A stretch of DNA of 64,000 nt. It comes from Sabethes cyaneus (lineage: Eukaryota; Arthropoda; Insecta; Diptera; Culicidae). Every line of letters begins with the position of its first letter. Position 1 is the stretch's first letter. Location: assembly GCF_943734655.1 (NCBI RefSeq), contig NC_071355.1, positions 235,752,027 through 235,816,026 on the forward strand, read 5' to 3'. Both the position numbers and the translations under genes were made by a program. Shown here piece after piece: positions 55,519 to 64,000 of this stretch. The notes under the pieces were generated by a model. It ran no database searches and was not told where the DNA came from. It saw only the letters and a list, made by a program, of their open reading frames with translations.

Positions 55519-56985
55519 CTATTTACTTGACAATATGTTGCTCTTTCTTTTTTCATACAGTCTCCGATAAACCGGACACTGTGAGCTAGATGCTGGATGT
55601 TTTACGTCCAAATTCATATTAAGTTCTTTATTTGATTTTATACAATTGACGCAATTAAATTCAGTTGAAGAGCAATCGGATGTTTTATGATTTCCACTAC
55701 ACTTAGAGCATGTTTCAGTATTAACACACTCCGTGCTTTTGTGGCCAAATTCTCCACATTTAAAGCAACGCAAAACATTAACGGCCTCTTTAACAGGACA
55801 CTTATCCCACCCGATGCCTACTTTACCAGCATTCATCAAACTTTTATAAGTGTCTTTGTCAACTTCAATTACTACATTATATTTGTTATATTTGAAGCGT
55901 GGATTTTCATATTGCGCAATTATTTTTACTTCATTAATGCCGATGTTCTCGTTTTGACTCTTAAGCAAGTCAACGAAAACATCGGGGGAATACTGATCAC
56001 TCATTCCTACAATTTTAACCTTCGGTTTAGCAATTGTAGGAATAACAGCGTTAAACTGTCCACCCAGATTGCTTTGAATGTCATTTTTCACGACTTCAAT
56101 GTCATCCCCTATTGCACACTCAGCAATAATCGAACCATTTTTCCCGTTTCTAAAGTTACTAATTTTGTGTTTTTTTGGATCTAATGTTCTTTTTAAAAAA
56201 GATCTAGTATCTTCATTAGATTGAGAAGACTCAACCGGTTTAATTACAATGACTGGTCGAGCCTTACGCTTCTCTTTTTGCTGGACTTTATTTACCGTAT
56301 TCCCGGATGAATTCGCTAACACACTCGCGTAAGTTTTATTATTACTAGAAAAAACCTCGTCATCAGATCTATAATTGTCAATAATCGGCTTATCACGAAT
56401 AATTAAAATTTTCTTACTGGGATTTGAGTCCGATTCAGAGTGAACCATTCGCTCATTTCGAGTTCTTTTCCTACTCATTGCGGCTACACTAATATCCCGA
56501 CTCATGTTATCAATAATAGTTTTTTTTAAATCATCCAGCTTTTTGGCAACACTGGCTTCAATGTTTACCATACTCTCACGAAGAGATTCACTGATAGATT
56601 TCAAAATAATATCGATACCATTAGAAATTGCACTATTTATCTGGCTTTCAATTTCGCTTTGGCTGTGTGCAAACGACTGAGAGACAGATGATAATTTACC
56701 TATCATCTCAGTCAGCTCACTACAGACAGCGTCATTGTTGCCACCGTTATCTTGGGCTGATAAACATGATGCACACTTAAAGACAACATTTTCATTATCA
56801 TTTACGATTTTCGCAGCAATTTTTGTTAGGGGCGTACAAACTCTGCAAAATACAGATTTGCATTTACCTACGCAAACAACTGGATCGTCGCTGGCCCGAA
56901 TTACATTACCACATGCTGCACAATCCATCCCGACTTGCATACACACGCACGCCGGCTGGACTCGTCCAGCAGCAACGGCAGACAC
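55519..56985 (-). CDS. LINE ORF1 nucleic-acid chaperone (PHD-like finger, CCHC knuckles)
   Basis: 488 codons without interruption. N-terminal residues about 22-75 carry a Cys-rich finger (CAACGNVI, VCVGKCKSVFCRVC, VFKCASC), similar to the PHD fingers described for CR1-type ORF1. Residues 90-170 are a likely coiled coil (SQIEIESQINSA-type heptads, VAKKLDDLKK). A basic middle part contains KRTRNERM and KEKRKARPVIVIK. Then comes an RRM-like stretch, and CCHC knuckles at 407-420 (CFKCGEFGHKSTEC) and 426-438, with a third Cys/His group ending SSSQC near 470. The protein binds element RNA and assembles the retrotransposition particle. It is intact, suggesting recent activity or low age; expression unknown. 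Confidence 0.88.
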   Translation of the reverse strand: MSAVAAGRVQPACVCMQVGMDCAACGNVIRASDDPVVCVGKCKSVFCRVCTPLTKIAAKIVNDNENVVFKCASCLSAQDNGGNNDAVCSELTEMIGKLSSVSQSFAHSQSEIESQINSAISNGIDIILKSISESLRESMVNIEASVAKKLDDLKKTIIDNMSRDISVAAMSRKRTRNERMVHSESDSNPSKKILIIRDKPIIDNYRSDDEVFSSNNKTYASVLANSSGNTVNKVQQKEKRKARPVIVIKPVESSQSNEDTRSFLKRTLDPKKHKISNFRNGKNGSIIAECAIGDDIEVVKNDIQSNLGGQFNAVIPTIAKPKVKIVGMSDQYSPDVFVDLLKSQNENIGINEVKIIAQYENPRFKYNKYNVVIEVDKDTYKSLMNAGKVGIGWDKCPVKEAVNVLRCFKCGEFGHKSTECVNTETCSKCSGNHKTSDCSSTEFNCVNCIKSNKELNMNLDVKHPASSSQCPVYRRLYEKRKSNILSSK

Positions 56986-57271
56986 TCAAGGCAGTGAACA
57001 ATGAAAAAACACAACAATGAAATTTCAAGCAGCCGCCGGCCGTAGCGTCTACTTTCATAGGCACTATGTGCGGCGCTGATTTAGAATTAAATCGTTGATA
57101 AACAGAATAAATCAAAAGTATGCAACGAAATTTTTACTTATCTGTCAATTTCACCAAATTTGCCGTCAGATCACTGAAACAGATCACTAATAGCACTTGT
57201 TTTCACACAATAAAGCTACTTTTAAACTAGACACAAATGATACACAAGCTACCATGTTCACCGTATCATCA

Positions 57272-57544
57272 AATAGTGTTGAAGCGAACAACTTCTCATT
57301 TCTCCGGTAAAACCAAAAGCAAAATATCATCATCTTGAAAAAGTGTTTCTCCTAGTTTTCCCCAATTTTTTTAGTTTTCTGTTCTTAGGCTTGGATTGAC
57401 AACACTAGTTTTGGAATATTAGTTTATAAAAGCATAAAATATGCTGGTGCTTCCAATGTTTTTCAGCTCGCTGAGAGACGTGATTCCTTATCTCGATTGT
57501 TTATGAGACTGACTTTATCATAAATCATAACTCATAACTAGTGT
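57272..57544. repeat. Direct repeat B beside the LINE (5' side)
   Basis: Second copy of 51777-52054. It begins right where the LINE 5' end is placed and ends at AACTAGTGTT, after which RTE-like sequence begins. Confidence 0.85.
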
Positions 57545-57807
57545 TGCCGTAGTAACTTCTTCCAGCATAGAACAAGTATACCTGGAGGTCACCAAATTAG
57601 ACAGAATCACAGATCGACCACGTTTTGATCGACGGTCGACACTTCTCAGACATTGTCGACGTCAGATCTTGTCGAAGCGCTAACGTTGACTCAGACCACT
57701 ACCTATAGTGATGGTTATGATGCGCCCAAAACTCTCCGTTGTGAACAACATTCGGTATCGACGCCAGCCTCGGTTATATCCCGCGCGGCTGAAGCAGCCA
57801 GACGTCA

Positions 57808-57815
57808 CCGCAAAC
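57808..57815. repeat. 8-bp target duplication, left copy
   Basis: CCGCAAAC, repeated exactly at 58166-58173. Collapsing the pair restores the RTE-like codons for TAN-Y. Confidence 0.88.
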
Positions 57816-58165
57816 CAGGGTTCGTTTTCAATTTTTTGCTCAATAGATGCTCAATTGACTGCAGCGCCTCAACGAAACAGTATTCGAAAAAGTAGTGTAA
57901 AAGGCGATTGTAGAGCTAATTATTATCTACATTATTGTTGAAAAATGTATAGTTCTACCTTTTGTATTTACGGCGCTATGGTGTTTCTACCCCGTTGGTA
58001 GCAAAAAGAGCGCTCAATTGGCTACCAACTATACTTTCTTCAACAATAATGTAAATAACAATTAGCTCTACAATTGCCCTTTACACTACTTTTACGAATT
58101 CTGTTTAGTTGAGGCGCTGCAGTCAAATGAGCATTTTCTGAGCAAAAAAGCGAGAATGAAGCCTG
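57816..58165. mobile_element. hAT-type MITE, 350 bp, inside RTE-like LINE
   Basis: The ends CAGGGTTCGTTTTCAA and, reverse-complemented, CAGGCTTCATTCTCGC begin long inverted arms (over 130 bases, including GACTGCAGCGCCTCAAC, AAAAGTAGTGTAAA and GTAGAGCTAATT). It is flanked by a perfect 8-bp duplication CCGCAAAC. The empty site matches related RTE-like copies. No transposase. Confidence 0.92.
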
Positions 58166-58905
58166 CCGCAAACTACACGCATTTACTCGAACCTGCGCTG
58201 CCAGAAGAGGATGAGCTGGGCGGAACCGCTCTTGAAGACTGTTGGAACATCATCAAAACAGCCAGCAGCAGTGCAGTGGAGAGCTCCATTAGTTTGACGA
58301 TGAATGTAGGAGGGTGATGGATGAGGAGAACGCTGCGCGGGCGGCCAAACTGCGCAGTGCCACACGTCAGAACGTGTAAAGACACAAACAGAAGAAGATG
58401 CAGCGAAATCAAATCTTCCAGGAGAAGAAGCGCTATCTTGAAGTTCTACCAGAAACTAAACGAATCCCGCAAAGGCTTTGTGCCAAGAGCAGAATGTGTC
58501 GGGATAGGACTGGCAGTATTCTGACGGACGATTGTAAGGTGACCGATAGGTGGAACACCTGAATGGTGCCCAGGCGGCGAACCATGGCGGCGGGGAAAGC
58601 GATTTTGACCGTGCCAAAAACGGGGAAGAGGAGAGACCCAACTATAGGCGAAGTTAAGGAGGCCATCATGCAGCTAAAGAACAACAAGTCAGCTGGGAAG
58701 GATGGCATCGAAGCGGAGCTTATTAAAATGGGACCAGAAAAGCTGGCCGTTTGTCTGCACCGGCTTATTGTTAGAATTTGGGATACGGAACAGCTACCGG
58801 AGGAGTGGAAAGATGGGGTTATCTGCTCGATCTATAAAAAGGACGACAAGTTGGATTGTGAGAACTATCGAGCGTTCACTGTTCTCAATGTCGCCTTTAA
58901 ACTTA

Positions 58906-59084
58906 CTTAATTGGCCAAACGTCTTGCGACAAGGTCTGCGCAGTATAATTTCTTCATCTGTTCCTTCGTTTTAGACCCAAGTAGCACACTTTAGGTCCAT
59001 TTAGTTGAAGCAACCGGATTAGGACTGAAATTAGTCATATTTCGGTTACCACAACAGCTTTGTAACAACCGTGCTAGTAGGGGA
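58906..59084. other. Junction sequence between two RTE-like pieces
   Basis: Contains CCCAAGTAGCACACTTTAGG and an accompanying AT-rich stretch that could be a small MITE. Not resolved. Confidence 0.3.
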
Positions 59085-59480
59085 CGTATTTAACTTCAAT
59101 CCAATCTTCTCTGCTTCGCGTTTTAGTTTGGTGTACTGATCTTCCACCGCCTCAAATGTTCTGCCGACAGCATCCACGTCGTCAGCAAAGGAGATAAATT
59201 GACTGGATTAATTGAAAATCGTGCCCCGCATTTCGATTGCCGCTCGTCTTATCACACCTTCAAGCGCAATGTTGAATAGCAGGTAGGAAAGACCATCTCC
59301 TTGTCGAAGTCTCCTGCGAGTTTCGAATGGGTCCGACAATCCACCCGAGATTCTCACACAGCGCTGGATCACATCCATCGTAGCCATGGTCAGTCTAGTA
59401 AGCTTACCCGGAAAGCCGTTTTCGTCCAAAATTTTCCAAAGCTCTTGTCGGTTTACGCTATCATATGGGGCCTATAAAGT
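59085..59480 (-). pseudogene. RTE-like RT fragment, opposite orientation
   Basis: The minus strand reads DSVNRQELWKILDENGF, GKLTRLTMATMDVIQRCVRI, SGGLSDPFETRRRLRQGDGL, SYLLFNIALEGVIRRA, then SFADDVDAVGRTFEAVED (active site) and TKLKREAEKIGLKLNTS. One frame change at the active-site end. It covers the RT part missing from 57560-58905 but faces the other way. Confidence 0.82.
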
Positions 59481-59539
59481 GCAGTCCCAAATCATTTTCA
59501 ACTCAGTATAAGCTAGTAAGGTACAAAACAGAGTCGGAG

Positions 59540-59720
59540 TTACAACGCACGAGGCCCTGTGCCGATTAAGTAGCGAGGCCACTTTTGTATGCCACAACAG
59601 CATTGGGTTAATTAAACGGCCACTGTGACAGTCTCAATGATCGTCTTTTGAGGCAGGCTCCAATTGCTCTACACAGTATACGGATTCAACTATCATTTCA
59701 AGACTCGTCCTGCGTTCATA
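59540..59720 (-). repeat. LOA-like LINE 3' tail, second copy
   Basis: Counterpart of 11765-11960 (see there), also next to minus-strand LOA-like coding debris. Confidence 0.45.
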
Positions 59721-60239
59721 CCGGACAACTCCACATCGCGTAGGAGGAGTCACGATAGTTTGGCCGTCACGGAGCTAGATAGTTATAATTCTGTGTCCAA
59801 TTTCACTACTATATGTACTACACGGTTGATATTAAAAGTTGTGGCTTTTCGGTCTCGAAATTTCTTACGAAAACTTTATTTTACGTTTCCGGCAGATGTT
59901 TCGAAGATCTAGTTGTGATGTGTGTGGAGGGTTATAGTTATGGAGGGTCAAAAAATTACCATTTTATGTTTATATACCAACACTTAACCAAGAAAACAAT
60001 TGTTAATTGTTATGTTCCGAGGATGTAGACGTATACCTTCGAAACGTGGAACGTTTCGTGTACCGAAAACGGTAAAAAAAGTTTTCATAAGAAATCCGAA
60101 GCCAAAAAGTCATATCTTTTAATAAAAATACAGCGGTCTATTGTAATTATCCTACACGGTTGATGAATTCAATGACCTTTCGGGACCTGAGCTCTATACA
60201 CGGTATGGAATAATAAGTAAACTTCTGAAAAGGTATGCC
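59721..60239. other. Unassigned AT-rich DNA
   Basis: No gene or repeat identified. May include more of the LOA-like tail. Confidence 0.35.
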
Positions 60240-60960
60240 GATATTTAAATGATAAAGAGTGGAACAGCGTCCAGTTGGCGGTCTCGTGATAGTGCGCAGT
60301 TCATTACGAGTTAAGTAGAGTTTTCTTAACTACTGTAGGATTTGGTTAGATACACTGTTTAACTGTTTAGTCAACTAGCTTGTGAAGGACTGCATCGGCC
60401 ACCAGGGACCAAAGTAAGGGGGAGGGAACTCCTTCATCTGGACATTCCCTAACCGACGTATTGCCAATGATTATGTGATTTCTCTGTTCGAAAACATTGC
60501 TTCCAGCGCACTGTAGTGTGGTCGATTCTGTTTTGAAAGAGAACCGTAACAATTGAAACGAAGGACGTGTAATCAAAAGCTCCCTCAATATCAAAGAAAG
60601 CACAAAGTGCCGTTTCTTGATGCGTTTTCTCAATTAACGATTTACCGTGTTGGTATCTATGTTAATTCACATTCAAAGGAGAGCTGACTGAGATTTTCTT
60701 CATCAACTCATGAAGCGTTGATGTCAGATTTATTGGTCTGAAATCCATATGCATGATACTCCTACCCCCTCTGCTTTCCGCCAAGGGATATGCCATAAAG
60801 TGAAACTTGCTCGAAAAAGATTGATGATCTCGGACATTAATCCGCCGTCCATTTTCTGTAAGAAAATAGGTAGAATACCGAAGTGCCGATTTGATTCAAG
60901 CTCCCGTAAACAATCGGCTAACAAGCTGGGTCGAGGCGTTGGGCATACTAACTAGCGACC
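60240..60960 (-). pseudogene. LOA-like LINE RT and C-terminal remnant
   Basis: In minus-strand order: GILPIFLQKM, INLFRASFTLWHIPWRKAE, HGKSLIEKTHQETALCAFFD with a motif A-like FDIEGAFDY (frame change), VPSPLLWSLVADAVLHKLVD (motif B), a deletion, then LNRNELRTIT..TGRCSTLYHLN (post-RNase H tail). Motif C and RNase H are deleted. The family matches 12537-16350 but is a distinct and older copy. Confidence 0.72.
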
Positions 60961-61883
60961 CATTCCAAAGCAGCGAGGCCAAATTACATCGATTTTTTCA
61001 TAACACTTTACACTGTGGATTGAAATAAAAAAGGAAAGGAAACAATGGGAATCATGCAAATATTTCTGAGCAGGCTATGTGTTGCATACAGCCAGGGATT
61101 GTCCAGAAGAATTTTTAACATTTTTCTGTAGTCATCACCAAGCGCGAGCGGGAGCGGGAGGCTCCGTGCGATCGCGCAGGTACTAAACATTTTGAAAACA
61201 ACTTAAACTTACTCATATAGTAGCGTTAAATCATGAAAACGAATAAAACGTAAGAAAATTACGTTTAAAACGACTTGCAAAAATTGGATTTCTCAACCTG
61301 CAGTATGATATCATCAAATCAAAATACATATATATGTAAATAGTGTTTGATGTTGAAGTAAAATTTGAGGCGCTATTATCATTCATTTAAAATTAATCGA
61401 ATTTTCTCAACCTGCTGCTAGTCTCAACAAACCCTATATATGCAGCATGGAGCATGTATACATGAAGAATCGTATTATTACATGCATGGATACATGCTAC
61501 TATCGCTACACAGACACTTACGTACTCCTGCGTAACCTATGCGGTTGTGCCTTGAACACAACCCTTCTGATTTTTATATATTTTGACCTCTCCCCTTTGC
61601 GAGGTTAGCCCCCCTTTGTCTCATCTTTCCATGACCTCATGCTATGGAACACGTATGAGAAGTTTGGTGGAAACGGGTGTAGGCGTTGCGGAGTTATGGT
61701 GGATTATGGAAATGAACGACGATCAAGTACAAAAAGAAAACTGATGGGCGGTATGTGAGTTTTGGCCCGATTCTTTTCAACTGCCACTCACTGACGTTTA
61801 GCGTCAGTGACTATCGCAGCAGTATCCAGTAGTCCTTTGTTTTTTAATGATTCTTCAGAAATCAGGTGAGAAGCGACAGATGT
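60961..61883. other. Unassigned DNA
   Basis: Around 61600-61720, CTCTCCCCTTTGCGAGG and GCGGAGTTATGG resemble the modules of the dispersed repeat at 2276-4304, so a diverged relative may be present. No gene. Confidence 0.35.
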
Positions 61884-62125
61884 GTAGTAAGTAGTGAATA
61901 GCTAGTAACGAATAGTGTGTGGCGAGTAGTGAATATGTAGTGAGTAGCGAACAGCGATTATCAAGTAGCGAGTAGTAAGCAGTAAGTAGCGAGCAGCAAC
62001 CAGCGAGTAGTGAGTAGTAAGAGAGGGTAATGAGAAGTTTTAGTAATGAGTAGTGAATAATGAGAAATGAAAAAAGAGTAGCGTGTGATGGAAAGCGAGA
62101 AGTGGAAAGTGAGAAATCGTTCAAA
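61884..62125. repeat. Degenerate 7-bp minisatellite
   Basis: Loose tandem GTAGTGA units with variants GTAGCGA, ATAGTGA and GTAAGTA in a 7-base register, decaying to AGTGGAAAGTGAGAAA at the right end. Confidence 0.85.
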
Positions 62126-63942
62126 TCGGTCCGAAGGGTCTCAGATCTCCATAAAATTGAGTTCACTGGAATAGTGAAAAAACTTATAAACGAAACATTT
62201 TTTTTAAATTGGAGGTCTCGCGTCCCATCTAATTACATGTTAATTGCTGCATACTATAAGCACATAGTTGAAAAGGACTTTTATTATTTTAAATCTGTTT
62301 TCCGATTGAGTAATTCGATCAGTTAGTCAGCGGATTCCCCAGCTTGGGTAAAGTGGAACGTAGCACATACTTAATTAAGCGTTGCTTTAATGACGCACGC
62401 TTATCTAAATTTCAGCTTTTTCCCCTTCACGTCTGTTCCTAGCCGTTTGGATACTACAAACACCTTTGATTCATTGCTTTCTTCTACCGTCCCCTCCGTC
62501 GATTGTTAAAACTATTGTTATAGAAAATTAATAAAATTATTACTTTTAATTTTGGGGCTAATAAAAGTAGGAGCCGGCTGACAAAATTGAAAGTAGATCT
62601 ATTTAAAATTTAAATAAGTCTGTATAGCATGGTATTTTTCACCGTTATTAATAAATTATAAGGCCTGTTGAAAAAATTGAATAATTATTGGATAAGGAAA
62701 CATAATTTACCATAATGGATTTTATGATTACTAATGATCGTCTGGCTTCGGTAATCAGCATTCCACGTAAATAATTCGCATACCGTAATGTACAAGTAAC
62801 AGTGCAATACGAATAATATTGGAAACCTCACGAAACACCTTCCAATCATTCGCCGCACAATCGGAATCAGTATTACTTTCGCAACACAGATTACAATCCT
62901 CATTAGCAAAGTAGTTCATTAAGCTACATGCTCATTCACGGCCAATGCATCTTCAATTAACGTTCGCCCAGCGAGATGCGATGCGAGAACATAATGCGGC
63001 AGTGGCTTTCGAGTTCCCAGGCAGGCTTTGGCACGTCATGTTCTGTTGTAACTGTAGAACGTACTTCTCACGGGGTTCAGTTGTAAATTTCACCCCCCAG
63101 GGCTCGAGTGAACCTAATGGGAAGGCCAACTTCCGTACAATGGTCATAAGGAGCTTATATTTTCCGACATTAAAGTAGCTAACTGCGGATTTATATGCAC
63201 CCGCGCTCAAGTAGCTGACATTTTTATTGCACTGTTTCAACCAGTAGAAGTAGAAGTCGAGAACGTACCGCTGGCTGCTGAAGGAACACTACAACTTTTG
63301 TGTCGTATCCTTTCAGTACCTATCCAGTTTCCAGGCGAGAAGAGTGGAAAAGCTTAGGTACATGATGCGTACTCGTCGTGATGGCTGGTGTGTCAACAAA
63401 CCTCACCCCGATGGTGAGGGTTCCCAAGACCGCCGCCCGCAAAGTTATGTAGCTTGTAGCTATACGTACCTACCTACATATAGCTATGTGGCAGGAAGCC
63501 AACGATGAACGCGGTTTTCGCATCAAGTGGAATGTTACACCTGCACAGTGTTACCTTATTCACAGCGGAAAAAGGTTTCGCTTTGATGGTTTTACTCACT
63601 TCAATAGCAAGAGTAGCAGGAACAGCAACAACAACAACAACGTCGTTATAGACACGGGAAGACACTTAAGGGTTGACTGCTTTATCCGCGATTAGCTCTT
63701 GGCATGGTTGTTTTTTTATTATGGTTTTTGTTTTTTTTCTACCTCGTTTATGCGGTACGTCGTGGTTTCCAGTGCATGACTTGGAAGAAATCAACTCTAT
63801 CGTATCGTATTCGTCGGTTAATTTTTAATACAATTGACTCACAGTTCCTATTCTCGTTCTGCAAACGTACAAATTTCATCTGCGATAAAAAATTTATCCT
63901 GAAATTGAACAGCTTCGCCACCATTCACAAACAACACACATA
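62126..63942. other. Unassigned DNA, probably intronic
   Basis: No supported gene. Contains an ACA/AAC trinucleotide stretch at 63625-63642 and T runs around 63710-63740. Confidence 0.35.
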
Positions 63943-64000
63943 CCTTCGGGCAGTCAATTACACTCACTTCCACCTGGACAGCATGCCAAACAGCACACAT
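63943..64000 (-). CDS. Possible partial exon at the window edge
   Basis: The minus strand from the edge reads CAVWHAVQVEVSVIDCPK, open in one frame, up to a donor-like CCGAAG|GTATGT; an alternative donor GTGGAA|GTGAGT lies inside it. The acceptor is outside the window. It could be an upstream exon of the gene with exons at 38899-39339, but phase 0 here does not match the phase needed at 39339, so at least one more exon would lie between. Confidence 0.25.

Larger units (their letters stand above)
52076..57271 (-). mobile_element. CR1/Jockey-like LINE, nearly full length
   Basis: A 5.2-kb element on the minus strand: 5' UTR (about 56986-57271), ORF1 (55519-56985), ORF2 as endonuclease (54691-55506) and RT (52719-54623), 3' UTR (52101-52718) and a short (CAT)n tail at 52076-52100. 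ORF1 is open. ORF2 has one frameshift near 54740 and one in-frame TAG near 54645. ORF1 with a PHD-like finger plus CCHC knuckles, an APE-type endonuclease and no RNase H fit the CR1/Jockey group. It is the youngest-looking LINE in the window. Confidence 0.86.
57560..58905 (+). pseudogene. RTE-like LINE fragment, EN C-terminus to RT N-terminus
   Basis: The plus strand reads [51 protein letters not shown], then after the inserted hAT MITE ELGGTALEDCWNIIKTASSS, MNVGG, MRRTLRGRPNCAVPH, KFYQKLNESRKGFVPRAE, QLKNNKSAGKDGIEAELIKM, LHRLIVRIWDTEQLPEEWKD and NYRAFTVLNVAFK, then a stop near 58905. It is the same subfamily as 22323-25110 and covers the complementary region, with several frame changes. Confidence 0.85.

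Noticed and set aside
51777..57544. Direct repeats as long terminal repeats of a retroelement
   Set aside because: The enclosed element has non-LTR proteins and its own CAT tail, the copies are strongly diverged, and neither shows LTR-type TG..CA ends with primer-binding or polypurine sites beside it.
57590..59480. Twin-priming inversion of one LINE
   Set aside because: In twin priming the 5' part is inverted relative to the 3' part; here the 3' ends converge, so the layout does not fit.

Overview
This is eukaryotic, repeat-dominated DNA. The best fit is a culicine mosquito (Aedes-type) genome. The reasons are AT-rich intergenic sequence, very many small inverted-repeat elements (MITEs), tRNA-derived SINEs, and LINEs of RTE-like, LOA-like and CR1/Jockey-like type, with only a few short GT..AG-bounded host exons. 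The species is an inference: no diagnostic single-copy gene was recognised. Nothing bacterial or plasmid-like is present.

Host genes are sparse. Two tRNA-Val(CAC) genes lie in opposite orientation (251-323 on +, 11669-11741 on -). A compact two-exon gene on the minus strand (4701-4910) encodes a 49-residue protein with a hydrophobic C-terminal tail; its 60-nt intron has consensus splice sites. Two phase-compatible coding exons of a larger, unrecognised gene lie on the minus strand at 38899-39075 and 39203-39339. A possible further minus-strand exon touches the right edge (63943-64000). Much of the window may therefore be intron or flank of a large minus-strand gene.

Layout. 1-6.5 kb: foldback MITE, tRNA, RTE-like debris, a dispersed element with a ~143-bp tandem array and a nested SINE, the microprotein gene, a hAT-type MITE with a perfect 8-bp target duplication, and more RTE-like debris. 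6.5-11.6 kb: low-information AT-rich DNA, two microsatellites and a dispersed repeat. 11.7-16.9 kb: a LOA-type LINE (endonuclease, RT, RNase H) on the minus strand, interrupted by a 407-bp TA-flanked MITE and abutting RTE-like pieces. 17-20.6 kb: no supported gene. 20.6-25.1 kb: a 5'-truncated RTE-like insertion with a 15-bp target duplication, a MITE with a tRNA-like core, and a longer decayed RTE-like element. 25.1-34.6 kb: T-rich unassigned DNA, several MITEs, and two inverted SINE copies around a Tc1/mariner-superfamily (pogo-like) non-autonomous element. 34.6-35.2 kb: a degenerate ~15-bp repeat running into a 357-bp (GAGGAT)n array. 35.6-39.3 kb: SINE, a 763-bp MITE and the host exons. 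42.1-47.1 kb: RTE-like debris and a second copy of that MITE split by about 3.3 kb of later sequence, including a 13-bp minisatellite of about 100 units and an RT fragment. 52.1-57.3 kb: the best-preserved element, a CR1/Jockey-like LINE on the minus strand with an open ORF1 and an ORF2 broken once or twice, between two diverged ~275-bp direct repeats. 57.5-61 kb: an RTE-like fragment carrying a 350-bp hAT MITE with perfect 8-bp target duplication, then RTE-like and LOA-like debris. 61-64 kb: a 7-bp minisatellite and mostly unassigned DNA.

The genes do not form a pathway. The window mainly records layered transposition, and several insertions are clean enough to give relative ages. All family assignments come from reading motifs; no database search was run.
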